The notes: a model not told the origin generated them from the letters alone. DNA of 60,396 nt from Bacteroidota bacterium (GCA_023458415.1 JAEWZO010000007.1:1-60396); one strand, 5' to 3'; numbered from the stretch's first letter, positions 52,345 through 60,396 are shown. Numbers and translations are program-made.

Positions 52345-53916
52345 TTATCTCGCAATATTCACTGCTCTGGTTTCGCGGATAACGGTAATCCGAACCTGAC
52401 CAGGATACGTTAATTCGTTCTGAATTTTTTCGGAAATATCGTAAGAAAGCTGTGCACTCTGTTCGTCATTCACTTTCCCACTTTCAACCATTACGCGAAG
52501 TTCGCGGCCCGCCTGAATCGCATAAGCACTGGAAACACCGTCGAAACTTAAAGCGGCTGCTTCAAGATCTTTCAGACGTTGAATGTAAGATTCCAGAACC
52601 TGACGTCTTGCTCCCGGTCTTGCTCCGGAAATCGCATCAGCCACCTGAATAATTGGTGAAAGAAGCGAGGTCATTTCTATTTCGTCGTGGTGAGCACCAA
52701 TAGCGTTAACAACCTCAGGATTTTCCCCGAATTTTTCCGCCCACTGCATTCCCAGAAGTGCGTGAGGAAGTTCAGATTCCTGCTCCGGAACTTTTCCGAT
52801 ATCGTGAAGCAAACCTGCTCTTTTAGCCAATTTAACATTAAGACCTAATTCTGCAGCCATAGTTGCGGCGATGTTCGCCACTTCTCTGGAGTGCTGCAAT
52901 AAATTCTGTCCGTAGGAGGAACGGTATTTCATTCTACCGACAATTTTTACCAGTTCCGGGTGAAGTCCGTGTATTCCCAAATCGATAATGGTCCTTTTAC
53001 CAACTTCAATAATTTCTTCCTCGATCTGCTTTCTGGTTTTTTCTACCACTTCTTCAATTCTCGCCGGGTGAATACGCCCGTCTGTTACCAAACGGTGTAA
53101 AGAAAGTCTTGCGATCTCTCTTCTTACAGGATCGAAACAGGAAAGCAAAATAGCTTCCGGAGTATCATCCACAATAATTTCAACACCGGTTGCGGCCTCC
53201 AAAGCACGGATGTTGCGTCCTTCTCTACCGATAATTCTACCTTTAATTTCGTCGGATTCGATATTGAAAACAGAAACAGAATTCTCAATAGCCTGCTCTG
53301 TCCCAATTCTTTGTATGGTTTGAATTACAATTTTTCTTGCTTCATTCTTTGCATTTAATTGCGCCTCTTCCATAATGGTCTGAACGTGCGACTGCGCTTT
53401 GGTCTTGGCTTCAGCTTTCATGGCTTCTACCAATTCTGCTTTTGCATCTTCTGCTGAGTAGCCTGAAATCTTCTCCAGAATTTCAACTTTTTGTGCAATT
53501 GTAGTATCCAGTTCCTGTTGTTTTCTTTCGAGGATTTCGTGTTTTTTGCTGTAATCGGCGATTTGTCTGTCCAAATCTTTTTCCAGTTTTCCGGCCTTAC
53601 TCAGTTCGTCGTTCAGTTTGTTTTCTTTGTCTTTGATGCGTTTTTCTACATCATTAATTTTCTTTTCTCTGGACTGGATGTCGGCGTCGTGCTGAGATTT
53701 CAGTTCCAGAAACTTTTCTTTCGCCTGTAGGTGTTTTTCTTTTCTTAAGGCTTCTGCCTGTACATTTGCTTTTTCTATAAGATTTTCGGCGTTCTTCTTA
53801 GCGTCTTCTAAAATGAATTTCGCTTTGGAGTTGAGTGAGCTTCGGGAAAAAACCATCCCTAAAACAGCACCCACAACCAGCGCAAGAAGGCCTACGATGA
53901 TGATTGTGGTGGTCAT
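52345..53916 (-). CDS. rny: Ribonuclease Y
   Basis: A 523-residue membrane-anchored endoribonuclease that initiates mRNA decay. Order: an N-terminal transmembrane helix (TIIIVGLLALVVGAVLGMVF), a long coiled coil (about 25-210), a KH RNA-binding domain (IKGRIIGREGRNIRALEAAT), and the HD metal-dependent hydrolase domain with HDIGKVPE. Standard length. The 6S-like RNA lies directly upstream. Confidence 0.95.
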   Translation of the reverse strand: MTTTIIIVGLLALVVGAVLGMVFSRSSLNSKAKFILEDAKKNAENLIEKANVQAEALRKEKHLQAKEKFLELKSQHDADIQSREKKINDVEKRIKDKENKLNDELSKAGKLEKDLDRQIADYSKKHEILERKQQELDTTIAQKVEILEKISGYSAEDAKAELVEAMKAEAKTKAQSHVQTIMEEAQLNAKNEARKIVIQTIQRIGTEQAIENSVSVFNIESDEIKGRIIGREGRNIRALEAATGVEIIVDDTPEAILLSCFDPVRREIARLSLHRLVTDGRIHPARIEEVVEKTRKQIEEEIIEVGKRTIIDLGIHGLHPELVKIVGRMKYRSSYGQNLLQHSREVANIAATMAAELGLNVKLAKRAGLLHDIGKVPEQESELPHALLGMQWAEKFGENPEVVNAIGAHHDEIEMTSLLSPIIQVADAISGARPGARRQVLESYIQRLKDLEAAALSFDGVSSAYAIQAGRELRVMVESGKVNDEQSAQLSYDISEKIQNELTYPGQVRITVIRETRAVNIAR

Positions 53917-53961
53917 ATATATTGATTTTTAATGTTCATATTTTTATAATTTTTGTTCAAT

Positions 53962-54130
53962 AAAAAAGCCTACAACAATTCAGTGATTTAGAGTAAACTC
54001 CTAATCAACACGATTTGAGCTGATTTTCACTTTCTGTAATCCGCGAAGTGCAGCACGCCATTAAGTGAACTTTTGCCCGGTAATTGTTTAGCGTTGAGTT
54101 TACCTTTAATGTGTTAGAACTATTGTAGGC
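53962..54130 (-). ncRNA. ssrS: 6S RNA-like (6S-Flavo type)
   Basis: Between zapA and rny, the minus strand folds into a long rod: a closing stem GCCTACAATAGTTC (54130-54117) with GAATTGTTGTAGGC (53981-53968), an inner perfect stem GTAAACTC (54103-54096) with GAGTTTAC (54000-53993), a large open middle region and a short terminal hairpin region. A T run follows (GGCTTTTTT), as for a transcribed RNA with its own terminator. Linkage of 6S RNA to zapA is known in many bacteria; a Bacteroidetes 6S candidate (6S-Flavo) exists. A covariance search with that model would decide. Confidence 0.75.
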
Positions 54131-54153
54131 AGCTTGTCCAGGAAAAGAAAAAT

Positions 54154-54441
54154 CTACTTTTCCAGTTCTTCCAGAAGACGGTTAATCTGCATCAGCCGCT
54201 CGTTGGAAGCATTAATATTTTTTTCATTCGTTAAAGCAGAAACTTCTGCATTAGTGCCCAGTTTCAGTGCGCACATTGCCAAAGCATCCTGCTTGTCTCT
54301 AACGTCAAAATTCTGTTCAAAATCTTTAATCATGGCTTCAATTTGCTTCCCTACTTTACGAAGTGTCTGTTCTTCGGCTGCGGGAACATTTAGCGGATAA
54401 TTTCTTCCGGCAATGTTGATGGTAATTCTTATCACATCCAT
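54154..54441 (-). CDS. zapA: Cell division protein ZapA
   Basis: A 95-residue protein bundling FtsZ filaments. Start MDVIRITINIAGRNYPLNV is the ZapA globular domain, followed by a coiled coil (NINASNERLMQINRLLEELEK). Its start overlaps the stop of the upstream coiled-coil gene (TAATG at 54443-54439), giving translational coupling. The 6S-like RNA follows. Confidence 0.92.
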   Translation of the reverse strand: MDVIRITINIAGRNYPLNVPAAEEQTLRKVGKQIEAMIKDFEQNFDVRDKQDALAMCALKLGTNAEVSALTNEKNINASNERLMQINRLLEELEK

Positions 54442-54743
54442 TACAGTCCGCTGTTTTGAAGCTCGGCAATGCAGTGATCCACTTCTTTGATCAATCGGTT
54501 GATATGGTTTTTCATCAGCCTGTTGTGATCGGGATTTCCTGAGATTGCAGAGTAAAGTTTAATATTCTTTTGTTCTTCTGCTAATACCTGATTTTTTCTT
54601 CTTTCCTCATCATATCTTTTCTTCAGCTCTTCGTGCTCTGCATTCAGTTCGGTATATTTTTCATTCAGGGAACGGTAATTTTTACTGATATTCTGAATTT
54701 TTTTTTCTAAAACCGAAAAGTTATTTTCTAAATCCTTGAGCAT
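54441..54743 (-). CDS. Coiled-coil protein coupled to zapA
   Basis: A 100-residue, almost entirely coiled-coil protein (NNFSVLEKKIQNISKNYRSL...HEELKKRYDEERRKNQVLAEE), resembling ZapB-type septal coiled coils, though similarity is only in composition. It overlaps the zapA start codon by one base, so a division role next to ZapA is plausible. Confidence 0.75.
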   Translation of the reverse strand: MLKDLENNFSVLEKKIQNISKNYRSLNEKYTELNAEHEELKKRYDEERRKNQVLAEEQKNIKLYSAISGNPDHNRLMKNHINRLIKEVDHCIAELQNSGL

Positions 54744-54821
54744 TTCAGGTTTGTTATTCTAACATTTTTAACAAAATTAGCAATTTTTTACTTTAGATTC
54801 TACATTATTAAAGCAAAAAAA

Positions 54822-54845
54822 AAGAAGGCCTTTGTAACCTTCTAT
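54822..54845 (-). terminator. Terminator after porT
   Basis: AGAAGG...CCTTCT stem followed by eight T residues on the minus strand, 25 bases past the porT stop. Confidence 0.75.
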
Positions 54846-54868
54846 TTATTAACTGTTTAGCTATTAAC

Positions 54869-55654
54869 TTATTCGAACTTCAAAACGAACATGAGTGCTC
54901 TCGTTTTGGCGCTTGTTATCGCATCTGCCCAATACGGTGGTGTATCAGGATTATCGGCTACCATTTCATCATTAATCATAAAGGTACCGCGGAATCCCGG
55001 TGTAAGTTTGAACCTTCCGAAATAAAACTGCATTCCGATTTCTGCTGACCATGCGAAATTGCTCGTTGTTGTACGGAAAATTCCCTGTTGGTTATCATCG
55101 GCTACTTTGGCGTTAGACTGTAAATTCATCATCCAGTTAACACCTGCAGCGGCGTAAGGACGGGAATTGTACCAACGTTCACCATGAACTTCCAACAAAA
55201 GCGGAACGTCCAAATAAGTGGATTTTACATTTCTGATGCGGTCGGCATCTGTCAAAACTCTTGGATCAAAAGGTTCGTTGGTGGTTGTTCCTGCAGCATA
55301 CTGATCGTTGGACTGTGTATCAAACGTGATTTCACGCTGAACAAAATGCAACCCAGGTTCAAGTCTTAAATCCAGATGTTCGTTAAGACGCATTCTGCCG
55401 ATTAACCCTGCTCCAAAACTGTAGGTTGGTTTTACTTGAACTAGATTCTGGTTCTGATCCATCCCATAACGTGGATTCATCACCATTTTATAATCGAAAT
55501 GGTTACCGGCAAGGTAGAAACCATAAGTGAATTTACGGTTGTCAAACCCTTCCAGATTGTCCATTCGGTCTCTGGTTTGGAATAACTGTGCATCAGCAAA
55601 CGTAGAAATACTTACCGCTGCAGCCAACAGTATTTTGTAAAATTTGTTACCCAT
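54869..55654 (-). CDS. porT: PorT/SprT-family outer membrane protein of the type IX secretion system
   Basis: A 261-residue beta-barrel protein with signal peptide (ending TFADAQ). It has the pattern of alternating strands and an N-terminal RDRMDNLEGFDNRKF segment, and ends in FVLKFE. In flavobacteria porT/sprT lies next to menG (ubiE), as here, and is required for T9SS secretion and gliding. This agrees with the two T9SS cargo proteins at 45-49 kb. Start overlaps menG stop (TAATG). Confidence 0.8.
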   Translation of the reverse strand: MGNKFYKILLAAAVSISTFADAQLFQTRDRMDNLEGFDNRKFTYGFYLAGNHFDYKMVMNPRYGMDQNQNLVQVKPTYSFGAGLIGRMRLNEHLDLRLEPGLHFVQREITFDTQSNDQYAAGTTTNEPFDPRVLTDADRIRNVKSTYLDVPLLLEVHGERWYNSRPYAAAGVNWMMNLQSNAKVADDNQQGIFRTTTSNFAWSAEIGMQFYFGRFKLTPGFRGTFMINDEMVADNPDTPPYWADAITSAKTRALMFVLKFE

Positions 55655-56373
55655 TATTTGGTTGCTTTATAAATGGTTGCAATACCCAAGCTCAGTTTTT
55701 TGTATTCAACTTTACTGTATCCCACTTTCAGAAGAATATTTTTCATTTTCTCCCCATACGGAAATGCATTAATAGAATCCGGCAAATACGTATACGCTCT
55801 CTTGTCCTTGGAAACCATTCGTCCAATTACCGGTAGTATATTTTTAAGATAGAACATATAAAGAGGTCCCAAAAAGCCTTCAACTTTAGAAAACTCAAGA
55901 ATGTAGGCACTTTTACCGTCCTTCAAAACTCGCTTCATTTCATCAAGACCTTTCTCCAGATTCTCAAAATTTCTCACTCCAAAAGCAACGCAAACCGCAT
56001 CGAATTTATTGCTTTCGTACTGCAAATTTTCAACATCACCTTTCTCCATACTGATTACAGAATCCAGATTCAGTTTTTTTATCTTTTCAATTCCGACATT
56101 CAGCATTTGCTGGGAAAGATCAAGACCCGTAATTTTCGCTCCGGTTCCTTTGTGAACAGCAATGGCCAAATCGCCAGTTCCAGTAGCAACATCAAGAACT
56201 TCTTTAGGCTGGTCTTTGTTCATCCATTTCACAAGAGTATCTCTCCACAGAACATCAATTTTTGCGGAAAGCACGTGGTTCAGCAAGTCGTATTTGGGAG
56301 CAATGTTATCAAACATATCTTCCACTTCTTTCTTCTTGCCTGCGTCTGTATTATAGGGAGTTACTGAGCTCAA
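55654..56373 (-). CDS. menG: Demethylmenaquinone methyltransferase
   Basis: A 239-residue SAM-dependent methyltransferase of the UbiE/MenG family, finishing menaquinone synthesis in the respiratory chain. Visible: APKYDLLNHVLS, DVATGTGDLAIA, and VAFGVRNFENLEKGLDEMKRVL. Bacteroidetes use menaquinone only, so the menG function is chosen over ubiE. It is coupled to porT by overlapping stop/start. Confidence 0.93.
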   Translation of the reverse strand: MSSVTPYNTDAGKKKEVEDMFDNIAPKYDLLNHVLSAKIDVLWRDTLVKWMNKDQPKEVLDVATGTGDLAIAVHKGTGAKITGLDLSQQMLNVGIEKIKKLNLDSVISMEKGDVENLQYESNKFDAVCVAFGVRNFENLEKGLDEMKRVLKDGKSAYILEFSKVEGFLGPLYMFYLKNILPVIGRMVSKDKRAYTYLPDSINAFPYGEKMKNILLKVGYSKVEYKKLSLGIATIYKATK

Positions 56374-56383
56374 AATCTTGATT

Positions 56384-56953
56384 TTATAATTTATAATATT
56401 CTTTATAGTAATTCAGGAAATCCTGTTTTCTGAAAATCTTTGTGCGCGATTCTACTTTCTGAATATTTTTCACCACAGCATCGTAATCTTCATTTACATT
56501 GTAGTAGAAATCTTCCGTGTACAGTTTATTGAAATGAACGGGCGCATTTACATGCTCTTTACCGTCAATCATTGTTTTTGATCTTGCTGCAATCAGCGAA
56601 TCTTTATCCAGTCCGTATCCGTAAAACTGACGGTTAATGTAATAATCGGAATGTGTGATGTTTACTAAACCGCGAACTTTATTCACATTAAAAGCCGAAT
56701 CATAAAGCTGGTTTTTCTCGCGGTCGAAAACCTGAATTGAATTTCTTCCGTTCTTCAGGTCTACAGATACACTTTGTCCGGCTGCAATAATCTGTTCAGC
56801 ACCGTTATTGATCTTAAAGAAATAGGTTTCAGGTGTAGGATTATCGACAAGATAGGAGTTTTCTTTAGCTAAAAACAAGAAATAAATTGCAAAGGCAGCA
56901 ACCACTGAAACCAGTGCAATTAAAAGTCCTTTCGTGGAGGGGCTCATTTTCAT
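56384..56953 (-). CDS. Conserved hypothetical membrane-anchored protein
   Basis: A 189-residue protein with an N-terminal membrane anchor (about residues 8-28, LLIALVSVVAAFAIYFLFL). A beta-rich domain follows (ETYFFKINNGAEQII...SVDLKNGRNSIQVFD), then a tyrosine-rich, charged C-terminal part ending NYYKEYYKL. Not recognised. It lies 10 bases upstream of menG on the same strand and may be part of that transcription unit. Confidence 0.75.
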   Translation of the reverse strand: MKMSPSTKGLLIALVSVVAAFAIYFLFLAKENSYLVDNPTPETYFFKINNGAEQIIAAGQSVSVDLKNGRNSIQVFDREKNQLYDSAFNVNKVRGLVNITHSDYYINRQFYGYGLDKDSLIAARSKTMIDGKEHVNAPVHFNKLYTEDFYYNVNEDYDAVVKNIQKVESRTKIFRKQDFLNYYKEYYKL

Positions 56954-57019
56954 AGGAATAGCAAAAACTGGTGCAAATTTAATAATATTTTTGGTTTGTC
57001 CGGGTTTGATTATAATTCG

Positions 57020-57027
57020 TACTTTTG
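57020..57027 (+). promoter_or_regulatory. Promoter -7 box (TACTTTTG) of the fabH-like gene
   Basis: A TAnnTTTG match 25 bases before the ATG at 57053. Confidence 0.6.
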
Positions 57028-57052
57028 TTCATTAAACTATTCGTAAATAAAA

Positions 57053-58120
57053 ATGCCAAATACCATCATAATAGGTTCAGGTAGCTATCTGCCGGAACGA
57101 ATTATCGGAAGAGATCATTTTATGGATGCTGAATTTTACACCGATGAAGGTGATAGAATTGAAAAGCCCAATGAAGAGATCATTCAGAAATTTGTAGAAA
57201 TTACCGAGATAGAAAACCGCAGATATATTGACGATGATAAATTCAATTCGGATTTAGCGTATGAAGCTTCTAAAGAAGCAATTTACGACGCCAATATTGA
57301 TCCGGAAACGCTTGATTATATTATTTTCGCCAGTAATTTCGGAGACGTAGACAAAAACGGAATGTCCAACTTTATGCCGAGTATGGCAGCAAGACTAAAA
57401 CATAAACTTGGCATCAAAAACCGCAGCTGCATTCCATATGATATGATTTTCGGTTGTCCGGGTTGGGTTGAAGCGATGATTCTTGCCGACACTCTGATAA
57501 AAGCCAACAAAGCTAAAACAATTCTTGTTACAGGTTCTGAAACGCTCAGCAGAGTTACCGATCCTTACGACAGAAACCGAATGATTTTTGCCGACGGTGC
57601 CGGAGCTGTAGTGGTAAAAGCAACCGATGATGAAAATGTAGGAATTATTGCAGACAATTCCATTTCCGACAGTGGACCGGAGTTGACCTATCTTGAAAAT
57701 TCTCCTTCATTGAATAAAGATGTTGAGCAGGAAACTCTTTACATCAGAATGCACGGAAGAAAAATCTACGAATACGCACTGAAAAACGTTCCGGACGCAA
57801 TTAAAAGCACCATCGATAAAGCGGGACTGAGCATTACCGATATCGATAAGATCTTAATTCACCAAGCTAATGCAAAAATGGATTATGCGATGATCGACAG
57901 ACTTCATAAACTGTACGGAATTAAAGATTATGACCACGATATTGCTCCAATGACCATTCAGCAATTCGGGAATTCTTCTGTAGCCACCATTCCTACAATG
58001 TTCGATTTAATCATAAAAAATGAAATGAAGGGACACCAGTTCGCGGATAAGGGCAATATTGTCTTTGCCTCGGTCGGCGCCGGGATGAACATTAACGCCA
58101 TTGTTTACCGGTTTCCCTAA
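57053..58120 (+). CDS. fabH: 3-oxoacyl-ACP synthase III-type ketosynthase (FabH family)
   Basis: A 355-residue thiolase-fold condensing enzyme. Active site: Cys135 in IFGCPGW (FabH proteins usually have ACAGF), His in ILIHQANAKM, Asn in FGNSSVATIP. An acidic insert near residues 25-45 is unusual for housekeeping FabH. Likely condenses acetyl-CoA or another acyl-CoA with an acyl acceptor; whether it serves general fatty acid start or a dedicated lipid/pigment is not decidable. Lone gene with its own promoter box and terminator. Confidence 0.8.
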   Translation: MPNTIIIGSGSYLPERIIGRDHFMDAEFYTDEGDRIEKPNEEIIQKFVEITEIENRRYIDDDKFNSDLAYEASKEAIYDANIDPETLDYIIFASNFGDVDKNGMSNFMPSMAARLKHKLGIKNRSCIPYDMIFGCPGWVEAMILADTLIKANKAKTILVTGSETLSRVTDPYDRNRMIFADGAGAVVVKATDDENVGIIADNSISDSGPELTYLENSPSLNKDVEQETLYIRMHGRKIYEYALKNVPDAIKSTIDKAGLSITDIDKILIHQANAKMDYAMIDRLHKLYGIKDYDHDIAPMTIQQFGNSSVATIPTMFDLIIKNEMKGHQFADKGNIVFASVGAGMNINAIVYRFP

Positions 58121-58138
58121 TTAATACAAAAAACACCA

Positions 58139-58165
58139 CGAAAGCACAAAAAAGTTTGTGCTTTT
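58139..58165 (+). terminator. Terminator after the fabH-like gene
   Basis: AAAGCACAAA with TTTGTGCTTT and a T run, just before the next gene's start region. Confidence 0.8.
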
Positions 58166-58177
58166 TTATTTAAACAC

Positions 58178-59383
58178 ATGCAACGATTTTTCCTAATTTT
58201 CACAGCTATCATTTTCCTGCTGGAATTTTATGTTTACCAGGCTTTAAAAACACTTACTTCTAACAACTGGATCAGAATCGGTTATTGGGTTGTAAACCTT
58301 GCAATTTATGCTTTTGTAGTTTACGAACTGCTGAATTTCAGAAGAGATGCCGGAAATCATCAGCGTGTCAATATTATCGCAACGGTTTTCCTGGCGTTTA
58401 TTTTGCCGAAAATTTTCATTGCGCTGTTTCTATTTATTGAAGATATCACTCGATTTGTTCTGTACCTGATTAGTTACTTCTCCGACAGTGAAGGTCATCT
58501 TCCTTCGCGCAGAAAGTTTATTTCCACTTTGGGATTCGGAATTGCAGGGATTTTTTCAGCTTTGATTCTGGACGGCGTTGCGTTCGGGAAATACCGTCAT
58601 TACATCCGAAATGTCAAAATCAAAATTCCCGGGTTGCCGAAAAGTTTCCGCGGATATAAAATCGCACAGTTTTCCGATCTTCATGCAGGAAGTTTTCAGG
58701 ATCCGATGAAAATGAAACATGCCTTCGATTTGATTAACGAGCAGAAGTCCGATTTAATCCTGTTCACAGGAGATGCTGTAAATAATTTCGCGAGCGAACT
58801 GAACGGCTTTATTCCTTTATTGGCAAGCCTGAAAGCGACCGACGGAAAATATTCTGTTCTGGGAAATCACGATTACGGCAGTTACGCAAAATGGGAATCG
58901 GAAACAGAACACCGCGAAAATGTCCCGAACATCATCAGAAATTTCGCGAAGGGCGGTTTCAAAATGTTGATGAACGAACACGTTGCGATCGAAAAAAACG
59001 GCGAGAAATTCTATCTCATCGGCGTTGAAAATTGGGGACTTCCACCTTTTCCGCAGTATGGAAATATCGATAAAGCAACCAACGGAATACCGCCCGAAGC
59101 TGCGAAAATGTTGATGAGCCACGATCCTACCCATTTTGATGCAGTGGTGAAAAAACATCCGTCAAATATTCATCTAACTATTTCAGGACACACGCATGGA
59201 ATGCAGTTCGGTCTCAACTTGAAAAACATCAAATGGAGTCCGGTTCAGTACCGATATGAAAAATGGGCCGATCTGTATGAAAGTGGAGGAAAATACCTGT
59301 ATGTAAACCGTGGATTTGGTGTTATCGGATTTCCAGGCCGCGTCGGAATGCATCCAGAAATTACTGTTTTTGAACTGAGTTAA
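58178..59383 (+). CDS. Membrane-anchored calcineurin-like metallophosphoesterase
   Basis: A 401-residue protein. N-terminal 110 residues contain three to four membrane helices, followed by a Tat-like SRRKFISTLGFGIAG segment. From about residue 145 the metallophosphoesterase domain carries FSDLHAG, FTGDAVN, LGNHD and SGHTHGMQ, the metal-binding motifs in order. Related E. coli YaeI-type enzymes cleave phosphodiester bonds; the substrate is unknown. Lone gene with an AT-rich hairpin terminator. Confidence 0.9.
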   Translation: MQRFFLIFTAIIFLLEFYVYQALKTLTSNNWIRIGYWVVNLAIYAFVVYELLNFRRDAGNHQRVNIIATVFLAFILPKIFIALFLFIEDITRFVLYLISYFSDSEGHLPSRRKFISTLGFGIAGIFSALILDGVAFGKYRHYIRNVKIKIPGLPKSFRGYKIAQFSDLHAGSFQDPMKMKHAFDLINEQKSDLILFTGDAVNNFASELNGFIPLLASLKATDGKYSVLGNHDYGSYAKWESETEHRENVPNIIRNFAKGGFKMLMNEHVAIEKNGEKFYLIGVENWGLPPFPQYGNIDKATNGIPPEAAKMLMSHDPTHFDAVVKKHPSNIHLTISGHTHGMQFGLNLKNIKWSPVQYRYEKWADLYESGGKYLYVNRGFGVIGFPGRVGMHPEITVFELS

Positions 59384-59428
59384 TTCTTAGAATTATTGTT
59401 GAAATTAATTTAAACAATAACATTAAAT

Positions 59429-59472
59429 AAAAAATCGCAATTAACTATAATTTAATTAATTGCGATTTTTTA
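59429..59472. terminator. Bidirectional terminator between metallophosphoesterase and tdh
   Basis: AAAAATCGCAATTAA pairs with TTAATTGCGATTTTT across a short loop, with A/T runs on each side, serving both convergent genes. Confidence 0.85.
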
Positions 59473-59497
59473 TTCATTTATAGCTTTAAGTTGAAAT

Positions 59498-60396
59498 TTA
59501 TTTCTCCAGCTTTACTTTTAAGTTCTTAATCATGTCTTTCGTCATTTCCGAAATATCAAAATCGTAACTCAATCCCCAATCTTTTTTCGCAACGGAATCG
59601 TCAATAGAAGCCGGCCATGAATCTGCAATCTGCTGTCTGAAATCCGGTTGGTAATCAATCTCAAAATCAGGAATTTCTTTCTTGATTTCTTCTGCAAGTT
59701 CTTTCGGAGTGAAACTCATTCCACCCAAATTGTAGGAAGAGCGGACGGTAATACTTTCCTTCGGCGCTTCCATCAGTTTCAACGTGGCATTAATGGCATC
59801 ATCCATGTACAGCATCGGCATTGCTGTATCTTCAGAAATGAAACTTGTGTACTTTCCTTCTTCCAAAGCTTCGTAATATATTTCAACAGCATAGTCGGTT
59901 GTTCCACCTCCAGCTGGAGTTTTCCACGAAATCAGTCCAGGATAACGGATGCTGCGAACATCTACGCCATGTTTATCAAAATAATATTCGCACCATTTTT
60001 CACCGGCAAGTTTGGAAATTCCATAAACAGAAGTTGGATTCAGCACCACGTCCTGCCCTACATCGTGTTTCGGAATTCCTTTTCCAAACACAGCGATTGA
60101 ACTTGGCCAGAATAATTTCTGAATTAATCCTTCACGCGCCATTTCACAGAAGTTAATCAGCGGTTCAACGTTGAGTTTCCAGGCAAAAAGCGGTTGTTTT
60201 TCAGAAGTGCCGGAAAGCAAAGAAGCCAAATGGTATACTGTTGTCACTTCATATTCCTTAATAATCTGCCTTACCAACTGCGTATTGGTAACGTCCATCC
60301 TTTCGTAATATCCTGCCTGAGTAAGGTTTTTGTCGAACCGGTCAAGTCCCGATGCAATTACATTTTCTTTTCCGTGTATTTCTACAAGCCGGTTGG
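59498..60396 (-). CDS. tdh: L-threonine 3-dehydrogenase, SDR type (5' end beyond window)
   Basis: An open frame of 298 codons that continues past the right edge; the in-frame ATG at 60298 is internal. Short-chain dehydrogenase motifs are YxxxK in VYGISKLAGEKW, PSSIAVFGKG, and SIRYPGLISW followed by GGGTTDYAVEI, the signature of the UDP-glucose-epimerase-like threonine dehydrogenases known from Flavobacterium. Oxidises threonine to 2-amino-3-oxobutyrate. The missing part includes the NAD-binding Gly-rich loop. Confidence 0.88.
   Translation of the reverse strand, partial: NRLVEIHGKENVIASGLDRFDKNLTQAGYYERMDVTNTQLVRQIIKEYEVTTVYHLASLLSGTSEKQPLFAWKLNVEPLINFCEMAREGLIQKLFWPSSIAVFGKGIPKHDVGQDVVLNPTSVYGISKLAGEKWCEYYFDKHGVDVRSIRYPGLISWKTPAGGGTTDYAVEIYYEALEEGKYTSFISEDTAMPMLYMDDAINATLKLMEAPKESITVRSSYNLGGMSFTPKELAEEIKKEIPDFEIDYQPDFRQQIADSWPASIDDSVAKKDWGLSYDFDISEMTKDMIKNLKVKLEK

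Noticed and set aside
54023..54060. Protein-coding gene between rny and zapA
   Set aside because: No open frame of meaningful size; the region is explained by a structured RNA.

Overview
This 60.4 kb window reads as chromosome of a flavobacterium of the Weeksellaceae type (Chryseobacterium/Kaistella-like). The evidence is as follows. Promoters have the Bacteroidetes form TAnnTTTG, often only 4-7 bases from the start codon, and Shine-Dalgarno sites are lacking. There are two secreted proteins with type IX secretion sorting domains and a PorT homologue. Other markers are an SDR-type L-threonine dehydrogenase, GxxExxY and four-helix-bundle (S23) genes, and a 6S-like RNA between zapA and rny. No phage, integrase, intact insertion sequence or CRISPR array was seen.

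Layout. 0-3.5 kb: a small transaldolase, a secreted GH43-type protein with a damaged start, a remnant of a second transaldolase, a frameshifted isochorismatase-type hydrolase and initiator tRNA-Met. 3.7-8.3 kb: tsaC, yaaA, a flavin/PLP-type stress protein, prmC, a rhomboid protease and a PagL-like protein. 8.3-13.3 kb: the parE-(membrane protein)-parC topoisomerase IV operon. 13.5-15.5 kb: three consecutive broken genes (outer-membrane protein, MFS transporter, M20 amidohydrolase), a decaying operon. 15.8-24.9 kb: ada, a DUF2911 protein, the pyrimidine genes carB, carA and pyrB (with a serine hydrolase gene between carA and carB), and a YceI lipoprotein.

25.0-37.5 kb is one functional block for short-chain acid use. 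It holds an IS1-like zinc-ribbon/HTH protein, a porin, a two-subunit acetate-type Na+ symporter, a symporter-fused histidine kinase with a receiver-only response regulator, a propionate-CoA ligase and an acetate-CoA ligase. Two small units interrupt it, each a single gene (four-helix-bundle protein; GxxExxY protein) flanked by inverted short repeats. 37.5-45.1 kb: pheA, rarA, yidD, lgt, a small lipoprotein, the 3' remnant of nnrD, mscL, a HAD protein with a serA-like dehydrogenase, idi and gcvT. 45.2-49.0 kb: two paralogous T9SS cargo proteins. 49.3-54.7 kb: an Spx/ArsC-like protein, a thioesterase, a duplicated secreted protein family (one copy frameshifted), rny, 6S RNA and zapA. 54.9-60.4 kb: porT, menG, a FabH-like ketosynthase, a metallophosphoesterase and the 3' part of tdh.

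Most notable: (1) the pyrB leader has the layout of an E. coli pyrBI-type attenuator, with a 26-codon leader ORF ending in a U-rich stretch directly on a terminator 16 bases before pyrB; (2) the S23 four-helix-bundle gene sits between a kinase and its response regulator, bounded by inverted arrays of a 7-bp repeat like a mobile intervening sequence; (3) degenerate 7-bp tandem repeats occur at several other intergenic sites; (4) gene decay and duplication scars are unusually frequent.
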